Shown here: positions 45,376-56,653 of the stretch, piece after piece
Numbering within the stretch: the first letter of the stretch is position 1
How the letters are laid out: each line of letters begins with the position of its first letter
NCBI GenBank assembly: GCA_037179335.1
Contig: JAKZHN010000005.1
Location: 62,001-126,000, forward strand
Origin: Cyclaneusma minus
Lineage: Eukaryota > Ascomycota > Leotiomycetes > Marthamycetales > Marthamycetaceae
Direction: 5' to 3'
DNA length: 64,000 nucleotides
Translations under genes and position numbers: made by a program
The notes under the pieces: generated by a model
Told to the model about the DNA's origin: nothing
What the model saw: only the letters and a program-made list of their open reading frames with translations
The model's database searches: none

Positions 45376-45761
45376 GGTCTGGATATTCCCTAATATCACC
45401 AACCTGGATTCTGTCACATACGGGTGATGATGTTTCTTTTTCTTTTTGCAGTTCTGTTCTCTCTTTCCAATACCACCTTCTCGTAAAAACCCTGGATTGG
45501 CGCTCCTTGCGGTTGTTTAGTCGTACTCAAATCAAATTTGTATCGCACTGAGAGTTGGGCGATAGATCAATGTCTTGGAATCTTGAGTTTCACATGCTGG
45601 CGAAGGGGTCCCGCGGGGTGTTTGGGTTTCGGTAATGGTGCCGGATGGACTGAAAGGTTGCTAGACTCGAGCGTTATTGGCTGTCATCTTCGGTAGCGAT
45701 ATGACAATACCGCCTGGGTCTGAAGGGGACCAGACAGTGCCTTTTGAACTCGTTGTGTCCT
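45376..45761. other. Intergenic region, 3' flank of the STAND-like gene
   Basis: 386 bp without a recognisable gene or repeat. Confidence 0.4.
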
Positions 45762-46085
45762 TCATGTCGATGACATTTTAGTGCCGCCGGCCTGAGCTAT
45801 CTCTCTTCTTATGGGCAAATGACAAAGAGCAGTACTGGGGAGACTCCGCGTCTGGATCCTAAGAATGAGCCGGGACTTGCGCGGGGCCACGAAACGCGGC
45901 CGAGCTTCCTCGAATACTGGCCCGGCGGATACAGGATGGCGATGGTCCAAATTTGTTGTGGAGACCGTTCGCATCTGATCGCTGTTCTTTGATGACTGGG
46001 AGTTCTCGCGGTGATCCACAACGGGAATCAAAGCCGAGTGGTTTGAGAGCGCTTTCACAACAGCTTGTTGGACTAATTTGTCCAT

Positions 46086-46373
46086 GTCCTCTCGAGCTGT
46101 ATTCTGAGCACTGCTGATCCCACTGAGCCGTCCTAGGATCTCGCCAATGCCCTGATTGGTACGGCTAAATCCGCTCGATATGTGCTGCTGAGCTGTGTCG
46201 GTGGCATCTCTCATACCACTGACATTTTCCAGAATGTCGCCAATACCCTGACCGGTAAGGCTAAATCCACGTGATATCTCATCTCGAGTTGTATCGGTAA
46301 CGCTTTTGACGCCACTGACTTGTCCCATAATTTCGCCCATACCATTGCTGGTACGGCTAACTCCACTGGATAT
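46086..46373 (-). repeat. Three tandem 96-bp coding repeats (32 residues each)
   Basis: The translated units begin ISSGVSRTSNGMGEIMG, ISRGFSLTGQGIGDILE and ISSGFSRTNQGIGEILG, each exactly 32 residues, with Gly-hydrophobic-Gly-acidic spacing conserved. They look like an amphipathic helical repeat expanded by duplication. Confidence 0.75.
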
Positions 46374-46779
46374 CTCAACCAAGGACGCACCCGTTTGCGA
46401 CGTCCAAGTATCCAACCGCGAGGCCTGGAGGCGGATGTTCTCCGTCGTTGTTGCGCTAGACTGTGACGTAGCTTTCATCTCTAGAATGTGCGAAAGCATA
46501 TCGGATTGGTTCCCGCCCAAGGTAGTGGCTTGTGTCGCTAGGTCGTTGACTAGGCCGCCGACTCGCGCGAGGGTTGTAGTAGACTCATTCGTCCACTCTG
46601 CTAGAGAGCTCATGAATTGGTTCGTTTCCTTCGAATCCTTCCACTGATCTTGCTGAAGAACACTATTAAGCCAGTTAGTGAAGATAATCGAAGTGCCATG
46701 GGAAAAGTCTAGATACAGTCAAAATGATCTGCTCAACCATTGGGACAATTTATGATAATTAGAGTTTTCCCATATAACT

Positions 46780-46890
46780 TGGACTATTTAAAGGCCCTTG
46801 GCATATTCCAGAAAACGTTGATTATTGCGAGAAACTCTGGATACTCCAACGAACTTCGTATACTCAAAGAAACTCAGGAGGCTCCAAAGG
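46780..46890. repeat. AT-rich repeat fragment inside an intron
   Basis: It contains the same sequence as the patch at 37745-37865 in the opposite orientation (ATTATTGCGAGAAACTCTGG at about 46828). It lies in the 348-bp intron of the STAND-like gene and explains much of that intron's excess length. Confidence 0.5.
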
Positions 46891-47452
46891 AATCGCAATA
46901 TTTTCAATGACTGGACATATCTGATACATGTCGGTGGGGAGAGGGGAGGGGACCAGACGTATCTAGACTTCCTTCGTCCCACTGGACTTGAAAAGTGGTG
47001 GGATACGTACATGACGATATTTTGCTGTATAGCAACGATTTGCGTATTCTGTCGATGCAGCTGAGCCATGTACTTCTCCGTCTCCTTCACTCTCACGGAC
47101 CCTCCAACCTTGTCCCACCATTTCTCTTTCCGACTCTTCCCAAACTTCTCCACATATTTCAGAATCTCGGCCTTGATCCGATCCACAAGGACGGCGCATT
47201 GGATCAGCGCAGGCCTGTACTGCTCTTCATCGATCGAGAAGCCCGAATCACGAGCTTTCTGGATCAAGCCGGAGAGATTCTTTGTCGATTTGGCGAGTAT
47301 TTGCAGCTCTGCGTCGAGCCGTCTGATATCGTCCGGAGCTTGGGTGGCAGATTTGACGAAATCCTTCAGGAAATGCAGCCTTGGAGAATGGTGCCTGCAA
47401 GCCCAACGATGCTAATGCCGCTGGCGACGGTGCCAACGGTCTCAGCTGCCAT

Positions 47453-48285
47453 GGTGATTTGGGAAAGTGGTGATGTTTGGCCATGGGTTTCTTCGATGGC
47501 GAGGTCGCTCACCGTAGGAGGATGTAGGTGTTCGAGAAGAAGAGAGGGATGAGGGAAACCAGGAAACACCGCTCCGCCCCCACACCATCGCAGAGCGCGC
47601 GGCTGTTCTGAAGGCAGCAGCAGCCAAGTGGCAGTGCATACTGCATCACAATGTTACATGTCAGTCTGCGAATCTGCCTGCATAACACAGCCTCGATGTC
47701 GAACTGTTCCCAGCCAACCGATTGATGAGCTGAAAACGCCATACCTTAGGGAAAATACTTGTCCGTATCAACTACCAAAGCCAAACGAGGAAGTAATGTT
47801 CATTCAACATACCTGACCATTTTCCACCCTTAGTGACTTGCTCTAGGGAGTTACCTAAGCAATTGAATTGGCACCAACGCAGTTCAGAATCTTACGGCTC
47901 TGATCTTCTCGAGAAGTAATTGGGAAATCTCCAAGTAATCGAGAATGACCCCAGCAGTCCGTCATATTCCTGATTACTGATTAGCGATTACTTGAATTAT
48001 GCCCAATGATCAGAAATATTCCATATAGTCAGGAATATTCCAAGCAAGTAGGAATGCTCCTGTTCCAAACGATCAGGATTCAGGAAAACTCCAAGTGGCT
48101 CGCATTAATTACACCCTGATTGAATCTTGATGGTCGAAATGATATACCATTACTCCGCCCTAAGTCTTCAAGTCAACGAAGGTACCCTAGGTATAAAGGC
48201 TACGGGAGTCAAGGGAGTCAAGGCCATGCAGACCTCTTCCATCCCCCTCTAAACCCTCACCCCACAATCTCCAAGCCACCATACC
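47453..48285. other. Intergenic region with an AT-rich element relic (about 47925-48105)
   Basis: Upstream of the STAND-like gene and 3' of fmp52. The middle carries repeated GGAATATTCC-type words (CAGGAATATTCCAAGC, AGAAATATTCCATATAG) and AAGTAATTGGGAAATCTCC, reminiscent of the interior of the MITE copy at 18165. Ends and target site cannot be defined. Confidence 0.4.
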
Positions 48286-49311
48286 CTAATCCTTCCACTC
48301 CGTCCTCCCCAGCCTCACCACATCACCCATCCCCACCATCCACACCTTCTCCTTCCCCCCATCCTCGCCCTTCAACGCCAACTTCCCGGCCATCACCGCA
48401 GCCTTCGCCACCACATCCGCATCCTGCGCCCACGGATCCTTCAACGAATTAGAGATGCCTCCCAGAACCTTCGCCAAGTTTCTGAACGCGCCTTCTACCA
48501 TTCTTGTCTGGTTGCGATCGCCAACTAGTAGACCGGGACGTAGAATGACGGTTTTTTCGAAGTTGAGTGCTTTGACGGCTTCTTCGAGCTCGCCGCGGAC
48601 GCGCGGGTAGGCGAAGGTTGAGGAGGGGTTGGCGCCGTTGGTGGAGATCCTGGGATGTGCGTTAGGAATTTCCGATTTCATAAATCTCTCCCCTTGGATC
48701 TGAGCTTCGGCTCCGTCTATATCCCCCCCCCCCCCAGCACCCGAGCTCTGCAAGCCTGTGACACCCATCACGTGACCATAGGAAAAAGCCCATAACAACA
48801 CAAACTGTCTCAAAGCTCAACAAGAAAAGAAAACGGCTACCACTCACAAGACGTAACACCTAACCCCCCTCCCCTTCGCCTCCCTCGCACACTCCAGATT
48901 CAAATCATAATCGATCTTCCTCTGACCCTCCAAACCCCCCGCATTCGCCCTCGTCGTCCCCAGACTCGAAATGAAAATATCGGGAGTCTGTGTCAGCACT
49001 GTTGAATCTGCAAGCTTCTTGCCCCATTCTTCGGATGGTGCTATGATGGCCTTGAGTTTGTCGGATTGGGCGGAGAGCTCGCGGCGGGACAGGGTGGTGA
49101 TGGATGAGAAGGTTGGAGAGGCGAGGAGAGCGGAGAGGATGTGGGATCCCTGGGGGGTTGTTAGGGAGAGGAAAATAGGGGAGATGGAGATGGGAAAAGG
49201 GAAGATGAAGTGGGAGTGGGAGTACAGCATGTAGATGCTACCACAAGTCTAGCAAAATGGCGTTGTACATACCACGAGGCCGCTCGCACCGACAAGTAAA
49301 GCGTTCGTCAT
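48286..49311 (-). CDS. fmp52: Fmp52-like NAD(P)-binding Rossmann protein
   Basis: Exons 49311-49273, 49149-48848 and 48745-48286 give 266 residues. The first joint restores the nucleotide-binding loop (LLVGASGLVGSHIL). Then come IFISSLGTTRANAGG, RKIDYDLNLECAREAKG, YVFSSGAG, the active-region YPRVRGELEEAVKAL, TVILRPGLLVGDR and WAQDADVVAKAA, all typical of the Fmp52 family of atypical short-chain dehydrogenase/reductases on the mitochondrial outer membrane or ER. Substrate unknown. Oddities: the third exon needs an AG|C acceptor two bases past the first AG, and its start contains a 13-base G run (48723-48735) coding GGGG, prone to length errors. An error there would break the frame. Divergent from the Snf2 gene. 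Confidence 0.87.
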
Positions 49312-49937
49312 CTTTGCAACCTGGAATTGAAAGTGTAAAAGTTGTGATGTGTAGAGTTCCCAAAGAGAGGTCGAATCGAGTTTCCTAGCTGGTTATGACA
49401 AGAATTCACGAGCAAGCGATGATATTCGATGACAATGACGATGTCCTCGGCTCGCAACAGTCCCCGGACAATCCGAAGGCCGAAGAATCGCTGAAGCCAC
49501 GGCCTGATCAGAGCGCGGGACTGACTCGCAACGGCGCGTCTTTATTCCAACATCAAGATGAAAATAAACAAACAAATTTGACTCAAGGATTGGATCTGGA
49601 AAATAAACAAAGACGTGTCTGTAGTGGGATAAACAAAAGATAGAGTTTTCCAGGCATCGTTGATGCTAGTGATTCCCGAACTAGCCACCGTCGGACTTAA
49701 TCAACCTCTCTCACCTGGCACTTAATTTAGATAAGCAGCTGGTTTATTATCGATAAGGTATGTGATAGTTACCCGGACAATGGCAGCCAAGGTCCAGGCT
49801 CGTGTCAGAAACCAGGGGGAAAAACGAGGGTTTTGGCCTAGTGGATGGTAGTGCGTGGTAGAAACATGGCGAAGGAATATGCTTGAAGGCGAAGGCTTTC
49901 CGGGATTGAGTGAATCGTGTAAGATTAGAAGGTAAAG
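49312..49937. promoter_or_regulatory. Shared upstream region of divergent fmp52 and Snf2 ATPase genes
   Basis: 626 bp holding both promoters. No internal gene supported; frames 49393-49575 and 49395-49643 mirror each other. Some AT-rich words (GGTTTATTATCGATAAGG at about 49740), no named site. Confidence 0.45.
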
Positions 49938-52900
49938 ATGGTAGAGATCCTAGACGGAGGCTTTCGGCCAAGAAACACATTATCCGTGCATCGCCAAACT
50001 TCGTTTACTAGCTCGGGTGCTGTGGTAAACAACAGGCCGTCCTTGCCAACAACCCCCCGCAAGAGCTACAAAACTCTGCCGCCCTCCTTCGAGGACTTTT
50101 TACGCGCCTCGAACTCAACAACACCACCCGTCGAGCTAGCGCGTCTGCGAAGCTCTCCAGCGCCTTCACCGTCCCTTTACAGCCCCGTCGTTCAGCGCAG
50201 TATTGACGAGCTTGGAGATTCGTCCCAGCTCTTCTCCCCGTCACCCGCCGAGAGCTTTCGCGTCACCAGCAGAAAGCCGTCCCTGAAACCGAACACAGCT
50301 AGTCGCCTCTCACTTGTCACTTCCGTCGAAGCTTCGTCTAGCTTCCGCGGAGACCCTTCCAGTCTCCCATATTCTCGCTCCCGTCCATATCGCCCCTACG
50401 AGCCGCCTACGCCGAAGTTTACTGGTATCGGAAATATCGACAACATGGTGAACCAACGATCGCCTGCGAAGGCTCCCTTAGCTCCTGCGAAGGCCAACGA
50501 GCAGCCAGCTCCGCCAGATCTGGATAAATACGCCGCGAAACCTTCGCAGCCCTCCCGACCTCAGAACACCGCTCCTGTCTTCGGCCAGCCGACTGCTCCA
50601 CAGTCACCATTCGCCAACACCAAGCAGAGAAGCTCGGATCACTCGGAGCTGTTCATCCAGCCCAAGTCCCGACCCGAACACCACCGACCCGAACAGAAGC
50701 CTCAGCATCCCCATATGCAAGCCGCAAAAGACTTTGCCAAAAGTCATAACCCTTTTGCGCCAAAACCACAACCTACTTATCAAGCAGACCCGAAGTACGC
50801 CCCTCCACCCGGCGCCCCGACTCCTATCAAGAAGCCAGCCGATGTGCAGTACTTGGAAACACGCCCGATTCAGGCGCCAACCTATGGCTCGTTTGGCAAT
50901 GTTTATGGAGATAGCTCGAGCATTTTCAATAAGCCAGCCCCTCAGCCGGTAAGTCGTGCTACGAACTTCGTCGACCTCACGCACACATACACGCCTTATG
51001 TTCCTGCCCCTTATGTCGATCCCGGTAAGGCTTCCGAAGACCTGAAAGCTCTACTTGAGGGAGCTATCGAGGATCCAGATGACATGCCGAGGACTAGGTC
51101 CAGGAAGAAGAAGAACATCGATGACCTTGCTGCAAATCTTGAGGGGTTGAAAGTCGGCGCGGATGAAGAAGAAGAAGAGGAAGAAGAGGAGGAAGACGAT
51201 GGATCGGTGGAAGGAATCAGCGTTAAGCTGCTACCTCATCAAGTTGAAGGACTTGCGTGGATGACCAGCCGCGAACTAGGTACCCGAAAGAAGGGTGCTG
51301 TTCCAAAAGGTGGCATTCTGGCCGACGACATGGGTCTCGGCAAGACTCTGCAGTCAATTTCTCTTATCGTCACGAACGCGAAGCCGTCTGGCGCAGATCT
51401 TGAAGACTCAAAGCGTAAGTTTCCCGCTGGTATGGACAAGGGTACATTAGTCGTTGCTCCTTTGGCTCTCATCAAGCAATGGGAGTTGGAGATCAAAGAC
51501 AAAGTCTCCAGGTCACATCAACTCCGGGTCCTTGTCCACCATGGTCCTCAACGAACCAAGAAATACCAGGACCTTAAGAAGTACGACGTCGTCATTACCA
51601 CTTATCAGATCTTGGTGTCCGAGAAGAACAACTCGACCGATGATCTGCCCGTAGGATGTTTCGGCCTACATTGGTACCGTGTTATTCTTGATGAAGCTCA
51701 CACGATCAAGAACCGCAATGCCAAGGCTACCCAAGCATGCAACGCCTTGCGAAGTCACTATCGTTGGTGCTTGTCTGGTACACCCATGCAGAACAATCTT
51801 GATGAGCTTCAAAGTCTTATCAAATTCCTTCGCATCAAGCCATATGATGACTACAAGGAGTGGAAAGATCAGATTGACCGACCCATGAAGAATGGCCGTG
51901 GCGATCTCGCTATCCAGCGTCTCCGCCACTACCTTAAGATCTTCATGAAGCGACGTACCAAGGACATTCTCACAAAGGAGGGTGCTTTGAACCCCGGTGG
52001 CAAGCCTACAAAGGCTGGCGACACATCATCTCCTGCATTTGTGATTACCAAAAGAAAAGTTGAAACCGTCCAGGCCGAGTTCAGCCCTGAAGAGCGGAAC
52101 TTCTACGAGAAATTGGAATCCAGAGCGGACGCAAGTCTTGCAAAGATGATGAGTGGCGAGAAGGTCAACTATGCCAACGCACTCACGTTGTTGCTACGCT
52201 TGAGACAAGCTTGTAACCACCCTGAACTCGTTGCCGGCAAGCTTTCCAAGGATAAGGAGGCTCTGACTGCCGAACGCGTTGAGACTAAGAGCAAGGCTCC
52301 AGCTGACGACTTGGACGACATGGCTGATATGTTTGGAAACCTCGGTGTGAATGCCAAGGTTTGCGAGGCTTGTGGACTCGAGTTGAGCAAGGAGCAGTCT
52401 AAGGCTGGTGAGGTGCACTGTACGGCTTGCCAGGAAGACTTTGCCATGATTCGAGGAAAGAAGAAGAATCGCTCGAAGAAGGACAAGAAGCATTCCAAGA
52501 AGCGCGAAACTGTCAAGGAGGAGAGCGATGAGGAAGCGGAGGAGGAAGAAAGCGTGGTGGAGAAACCCAAGAAACCACGTAACCGCAATGTTGTCCTAGA
52601 CAGCGATGATGAGGAGGAAGCTGAGGTAGAAGAGGTAAAGGCGGAGAACAAATCCAAGAAGTCTCGCAACCGCAACGTCGTCCTCGATAGCGACGATGAA
52701 GAGGAGGAGGCTGAGGGAGAATGGATTGTCGGAGAGGACAAGCGCGGACCCACGAACCTTGGCAAAGCTGGAGGTACGGATGACGAGAATGCCGAAGGCG
52801 GCGGTAACTGGCTCGGCTCGGAGGACGAAGAAGAAACATTCGAGTCCGTCGAGCAAGATCGCGTTGACTCTTTCGTTGTCTCGGACTCGGAAGACGAGGA

Positions 52901-53888
52901 CTCACTCCCCGACATCAAGGACCTCAGCATCGAGAAGATCAAGAAGGCGGAGGCCAAGATCAAGAAGGAGAAGAAGCCCAAAATCGAGAGCTCTGACAAT
53001 GAATCCGCCTCTGCCTCTGGCTCCGAGGATGAGTCCGACTCCGGTGTCGAAGACGAATTCTCTACATCCGACGAAGAAGGTGCCCACCTCGCCAGGGTCT
53101 CTGCTTCCACCAAGATCACTCACTTGCTGAAGATTCTTTCCAAGGAGGCAGATGAGCACAAGTTCATTGTGTTCTCCGCGTTCACTTCTATGCTGGATCT
53201 GATTGAGCCGTTCTTGAAGCGCGATGGCTACAAGTACACGCGCTACGATGGTAGCATGCGCAACGACCTGCGCGAAGCCAGCTTGAACAAGCTGCGAAAC
53301 GAGAAGAGCTGTCGTGTTCTGCTGTGTAGTTTGAAATGCGGAAGTCTGGGTCTGAACTTGACTGCCGCTACTCGAGTCGTTATTCTCGAGCCTTTCTGGA
53401 ATCCTGTGAGTGTTTCCGTCCTCTCTTTAATCTACTGAGCAATTAAGCTAATTGTGATTTTCAATTAGTTCGTCGAAGAACAAGCCATCGACCGTGTGCA
53501 CCGTTTGACGCAGAAAATTGATGTGGTCATTTACAAGCTCATCATCAACGGCACCGTCGAAGACCGAATCCTGGAACTGCAGAACAAGAAGCGCGAGCTG
53601 GCCAACCAGGCGATTGAGGGTGGTGCCAAGAAGGATGCTATGAAGTTGGGTATGAAGGAGATTCTGCAGCTGTTCAAGCATGACACTTATGAGGACCGAC
53701 GCCATGGTGCGCAAGTTCCTGGCTACGATGTTGGTGGCAGGAATGGCAACTTTGGCAGGGGAAGCCAGGGGGTTGATGTGGGTGGGATGAGGCAGAGTAG
53801 TGGAAGTGGAAGTGGCATGAGGGAGATGCAGAAGAAGAGTGGGGGGGTGGTGAGGAAGGAGGATGCTGTTTATGGAAGGCGGTGGTAG
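49938..53888 (+). CDS. Snf2-family ATPase, Uls1-like group
   Basis: Exon 1 is 49938-53405 and exon 2 53469-53888 (63-bp intron, phase 0), giving 1295 residues. The N-terminal ~410 residues are Pro/Ser-rich and disordered, then an acidic run of ten Glu. The Snf2 core follows: LLPHQVEGLAWM, motif I DDMGLGKTLQSIS (~463), APLALIKQWELEI, motif II DEAHTIKN (~585), LSGTPMQNN and LRQACNHPELV. An insert contains a CxxC pair (CEACGLEL ... CTAC, ~808-830) and about 250 charged residues with a near-duplicate RNRNVVLDSDDEEE twice. The second helicase lobe follows: KFIVFSAFTSMLDLIEPFL, SLKCGSLGLNLTAATRVV and, across the intron, EEQAIDRVHRLTQK. The layout resembles Uls1/HLTF-type remodellers, but a full RING finger is not seen, so ligase activity is doubtful. 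Nuclear DNA translocase by inference. Confidence 0.85.
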
Positions 53889-54479
53889 GGTGGGCTTTTT
53901 CAGAGCCTATCTTGACTACTACTGCCTGCTTGCCATGCCTATTTGGGTGGTCGAACTGTGCTGTGGAGGCCCACATGGTTGCTAAATTCAGGGAAGGCTT
54001 GGGGGTTAATTGGTCGTTTTCTCCTGGGTTTAGTGGTTGGGCGGACTGCGGTTCAGGCTCTCTACCCTACTTGGCGTTCGGAACGTCAATACGATTGATG
54101 ATGGCGTTTGTGTGGGATATTGAATAGTTCTTTCTTGTATTTGTATGCGCTACGTTCTGTGGTTATATGATGCGAGGCTCCCTGGAAAATATTACTGTAC
54201 TTTCTGTACTTGGGCCCAAACTTTAGGCTTCGTGATCCCTGAAGAGGCGCTTTGGCGCTACTGTGAGTTGACTGCTGTTGGCGTCTCACAAGCCTGCCGT
54301 CTGCTACCTAGACTGCTAGACTGCCATAATACTAGCGGCTCAGGCTGGCTAGCATAGCTACCACGCCAATTAAGTCCCCAAAGGCTTTAGCTCCAGGGAC
54401 CTTTACTGGCAACCTACTTAGGGTATTTAGACTCCATAAACCCCTAGCTTCAGGGGCTTAAAGGCTAAAGATTATTGAT
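53889..54479. other. Intergenic transition into repeat block
   Basis: 3' flank of the Snf2 gene, then non-coding sequence with scattered CTAGCTNNNGGGCTTA-like words that lead into the tandem array. No gene recognised. Confidence 0.4.
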
Positions 54480-55175
54480 GAGCTAGGCCTTTTGCTTGAA
54501 TACTTACAGGCTTTTAAAGCCCTAGCGTGCCAGTAATTTACATTGATTTACACGCTATTACGTCCACTATTTAACACTGTCACTCAGGGCTTAGAGCGCT
54601 CGCTATGGCTAAGCCTGGCTATCACGCTAGCGCGCTAGCGCGGCTAACCCGCTAATTCAATATGCCAGAGGATGGGGGTTAGTGTTTTTTACTGGTAAAG
54701 GCTTGATAGTCTGGAGCTTTAGCGTGCCCAAGCCCCAGGATTTGGGATATGCTTGGGTTTTTCTGCTTGGGTGTTTACAGTCACGTGAAGCCCTAGCTTG
54801 TCAGTAACTTACAGGCATTTATACGCTAGCGTACACGCTGTTTAACATGATCGCTCGGGGCTTTGAGCGCCTAACATTGGCCTTTGGGCCTTCGGATCAG
54901 CCTAGCTGGCACGCTAACGCGGGCGCTAATCAAATCTGCCAGGGGTGGGGGTTAGTGGGCTTTATTGGTAAGTTGGTTGTGAGGTTTAGGCTAGATAGGG
55001 TTTGAGATTTTCGCTTTCCGGAGCCCGAGGATGTGTGATATGCTAGGGTCTCTGGGTTGGATATCTACAGGCATGTGAAGCACTGGCTAGCTAGCAATCC
55101 ACAGGGTACCTTAGGTTGTCACGCCCACTATTCAGCGCTATTATTCAGGGTATGGGGCGCTAAAGCTGGTGAGTT
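54480..55175. repeat. Decayed tandem repeat, unit about 270-290 bp
   Basis: Units start near AAAGCCCTAGCGTGCCAGTA (54515), GAAGCCCTAGCTTGTCAGTA (about 54786) and GAAGCACTGGCTAGCTAGCA (about 55077). Each continues TTTACACGCT / CACTATTTAACA / GGGCTTNGAGCGC / CACGCTAACGC / TGCCAGNGGNTGGGGGTTAG. The last unit is partial. The words CACGCTAGCGCGCTAGCGCG (about 54623) form a local palindrome. Confidence 0.6.
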
Positions 55176-55337
55176 GGCACGTAATAAAAGGCCCGAGTCG
55201 CCTTGACCTGGATCTCGGTTACCAAGTTCCATGCTTGAGATGTTTGTTGAGTTTCCAAGGACTCTTTTCTAGCGTTTTCACCAAGATATATCAACAGCCA
55301 GGTTACCCGGTGACTGTAGTTCGAAGGTATATAAACA

Positions 55338-55625
55338 AAGGAAATAAGAAATGTAGACAATTGAAATGTAGACAAATGAAATGTAGGGACAAATGAAATG
55401 TAAGGACAAATGAGAGATATAACAAATGAGATGTATGACAAATGAAATATACACAAAAGAGACAAGAAATATACACAAAAGAAACAAGGAAATATACACA
55501 AAAGAAACAGGAAATATACACAAAGGAGACAAGGAGATATACACAAAGGAAAGGGGTATATATAAGACATAAGAAACCGACAAATGAAGAACCCAAGGAA
55601 AAGACCCAAAGAAAACACAAAAGAA
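55338..55625. repeat. Purine-rich minisatellite (ACAAATGAAATGTA then ATACACAAAAGAAACA units)
   Basis: Two neighbouring arrays. First, about seven copies of a 13-18-bp unit around ACAAATGAAATGTA (55360-55450). Then about seven copies of an 18-20-bp unit around GAAATATACACAAAAGAAAC (55446-55625). Open frames on both strands here are artefacts of the repeat. Confidence 0.7.
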
Positions 55626-55628
55626 ACC

Positions 55629-55668
55629 GATAGGGGGGTAGTGACTTACCCTTTCACTCCCCCCTATC
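55629..55668. repeat. Strong hairpin, 15-bp stem
   Basis: GATAGGGGGGTAGTGA (55629-55644) pairs with TCACTCCCCCCTATC (55654-55668) with one bulged T and a 9-base loop. It sits directly after the minisatellite. It could be a fused pair of element ends. Confidence 0.6.
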
Positions 55669-55849
55669 ATGTATTCCTAGGCCCCCTATCAGTTAACTTT
55701 TCAAAACGTACTTTGTTTTGGGTGGGGGTGGTGTCATCGTTGTGCTAGTTTTGGTGGGGAAAATGCGTTTTTGAAATTTTGCCATACAAATTTGGGATCC
55801 TGGGCTGGACGGACGGGACTTTGGGGGTTTGGCAAACGAGGGTTGAAAA

Positions 55850-56382
55850 GGTGGTACCCGGTGGGGGAGGGCGGCGGGTAGGCAGCCACCGGGTCATGTA
55901 AAGTGAAAAAGCTCACCGAATAAACTGCCACCGGGTAAACGGGAGTTGGAGGAAGTCACCGGGTAGCAAACCACCGGGTAGGTGATAGTTGCATTTAAGC
56001 TGCTTTGCACAGGCTTCAGGGCCTATTTCTAGGCTTGCTGGGGTGTTTGCCAGACTTTGCTAGGGTCTTTCCCAGGCTTGCTGGGGTAGTTTGCTAGGCT
56101 TCGCTAGGGGCTTTCCAGGCTTTGCTTGGGGGCGCTTTTTTCTCAGGCTTTGCTAGGGTATCTCTTCAGCTTGCTAGGGCATTTTCTAGGCTTCGTCCGT
56201 AGGCTAACAACGCTGGTGTATACGCTAAGCAAGAGCCTAAATACCGGGTTGCTAGGGGCCAACAAGCCTAAAGCCGGGCCTGGGAAACGGGCCACCAGGT
56301 AGCCTTAGCAATGAAAAAGAAATTCACCGAGTAGCGAGTCACTGGGTAGATACAAGTAAGAAACGGCACCGGGTAGATAACG
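55850..56382. repeat. CACCGGGTA-rich tract with CAGGCTTTGCTAGGG minisatellite
   Basis: CACCGGGTA and one-base variants occur about ten times between 55855 and 56380 at irregular spacing, and once more beyond the inserted element (63973). Between 56010 and 56210 a 25-30-bp unit, AGGCTTTGCTAGGG plus spacer, repeats about eight times. No coding potential. Confidence 0.6.
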
Positions 56383-56425
56383 TACAATGGGAGGAAAAAA
56401 GTCTGAATACAGTTTATAGTCTCTA

Positions 56426-56653
56426 TATTGGTATTAAGGGGAGGGAATAAAGTGATCATTTAAAGAGTAGATAATAAAGCTAGTAGGTAATAAATATATT
56501 CATAATTGAATTTATCCTATAAAAAAGCTTTCAGCAAAGCATAAATATACCTATGGCTTAGCGTAATGACCTAAAGCCGTGAATAGCCATAATGATTATA
56601 ATTAGAAAACTGGCGCATAGACCAGCTGGCTAATTATAACTGGTATTGCAATA
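56426..56653. repeat. Left LTR (228 bp)
   Basis: Starts TATTGGTATTAAGGGG and ends GGTATTGCAATA. Shares AAGCTTTCAGCAAAGC and ATACCTATGGCTTAGC exactly with the right LTR. More T/A-mutated than the right copy in its second half (CTAATTATAACTGG against CTGACCATGACCGG). Confidence 0.88.

Larger units (their letters stand above)
45762..47452 (-). pseudogene. Frameshifted gene with fungal STAND-type N-terminal domain and 32-residue repeats
   Basis: The ATG at 47452 opens MAAETVGTVASGISIVGLAG, the usual start of fungal proteins whose N-terminal helical domain precedes NACHT/STAND modules. After TILQGC the frame hits a TGA, while the expected continuation (FLKDFVKSATQAPDDIRRLD) sits one frame over, so one base is missing or gained near 47373. 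No intron can bridge it. The rest is intact: LSGLIQKARDSGFSID, KAEILKYVEKFGKSRKEKWW, a 348-bp intron (46663-47010, branch CTAAC, acceptor ATAG), then VLQQDQWKDSKETNQF. Exon 2 (46662-45762) contains three 32-residue tandem repeats and no nucleotide-binding site. It may be a recent pseudogene or an assembly error. If intact it would be about 447 residues. Confidence 0.68.

Noticed and set aside
52169..53119. 316-residue Ser-rich frame antisense to the Snf2 gene
   Set aside because: It is the mirror of an acidic/Lys-rich coding region, whose GAN/AAG codons read as Ser/Leu codons on the other strand.
55160..55670. Minus-strand frames of 105-152 residues rich in Tyr/Cys/Phe (55160-55618, 55278-55670, 55303-55620)
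   Set aside because: They are translations of the purine-rich minisatellite in all three frames.
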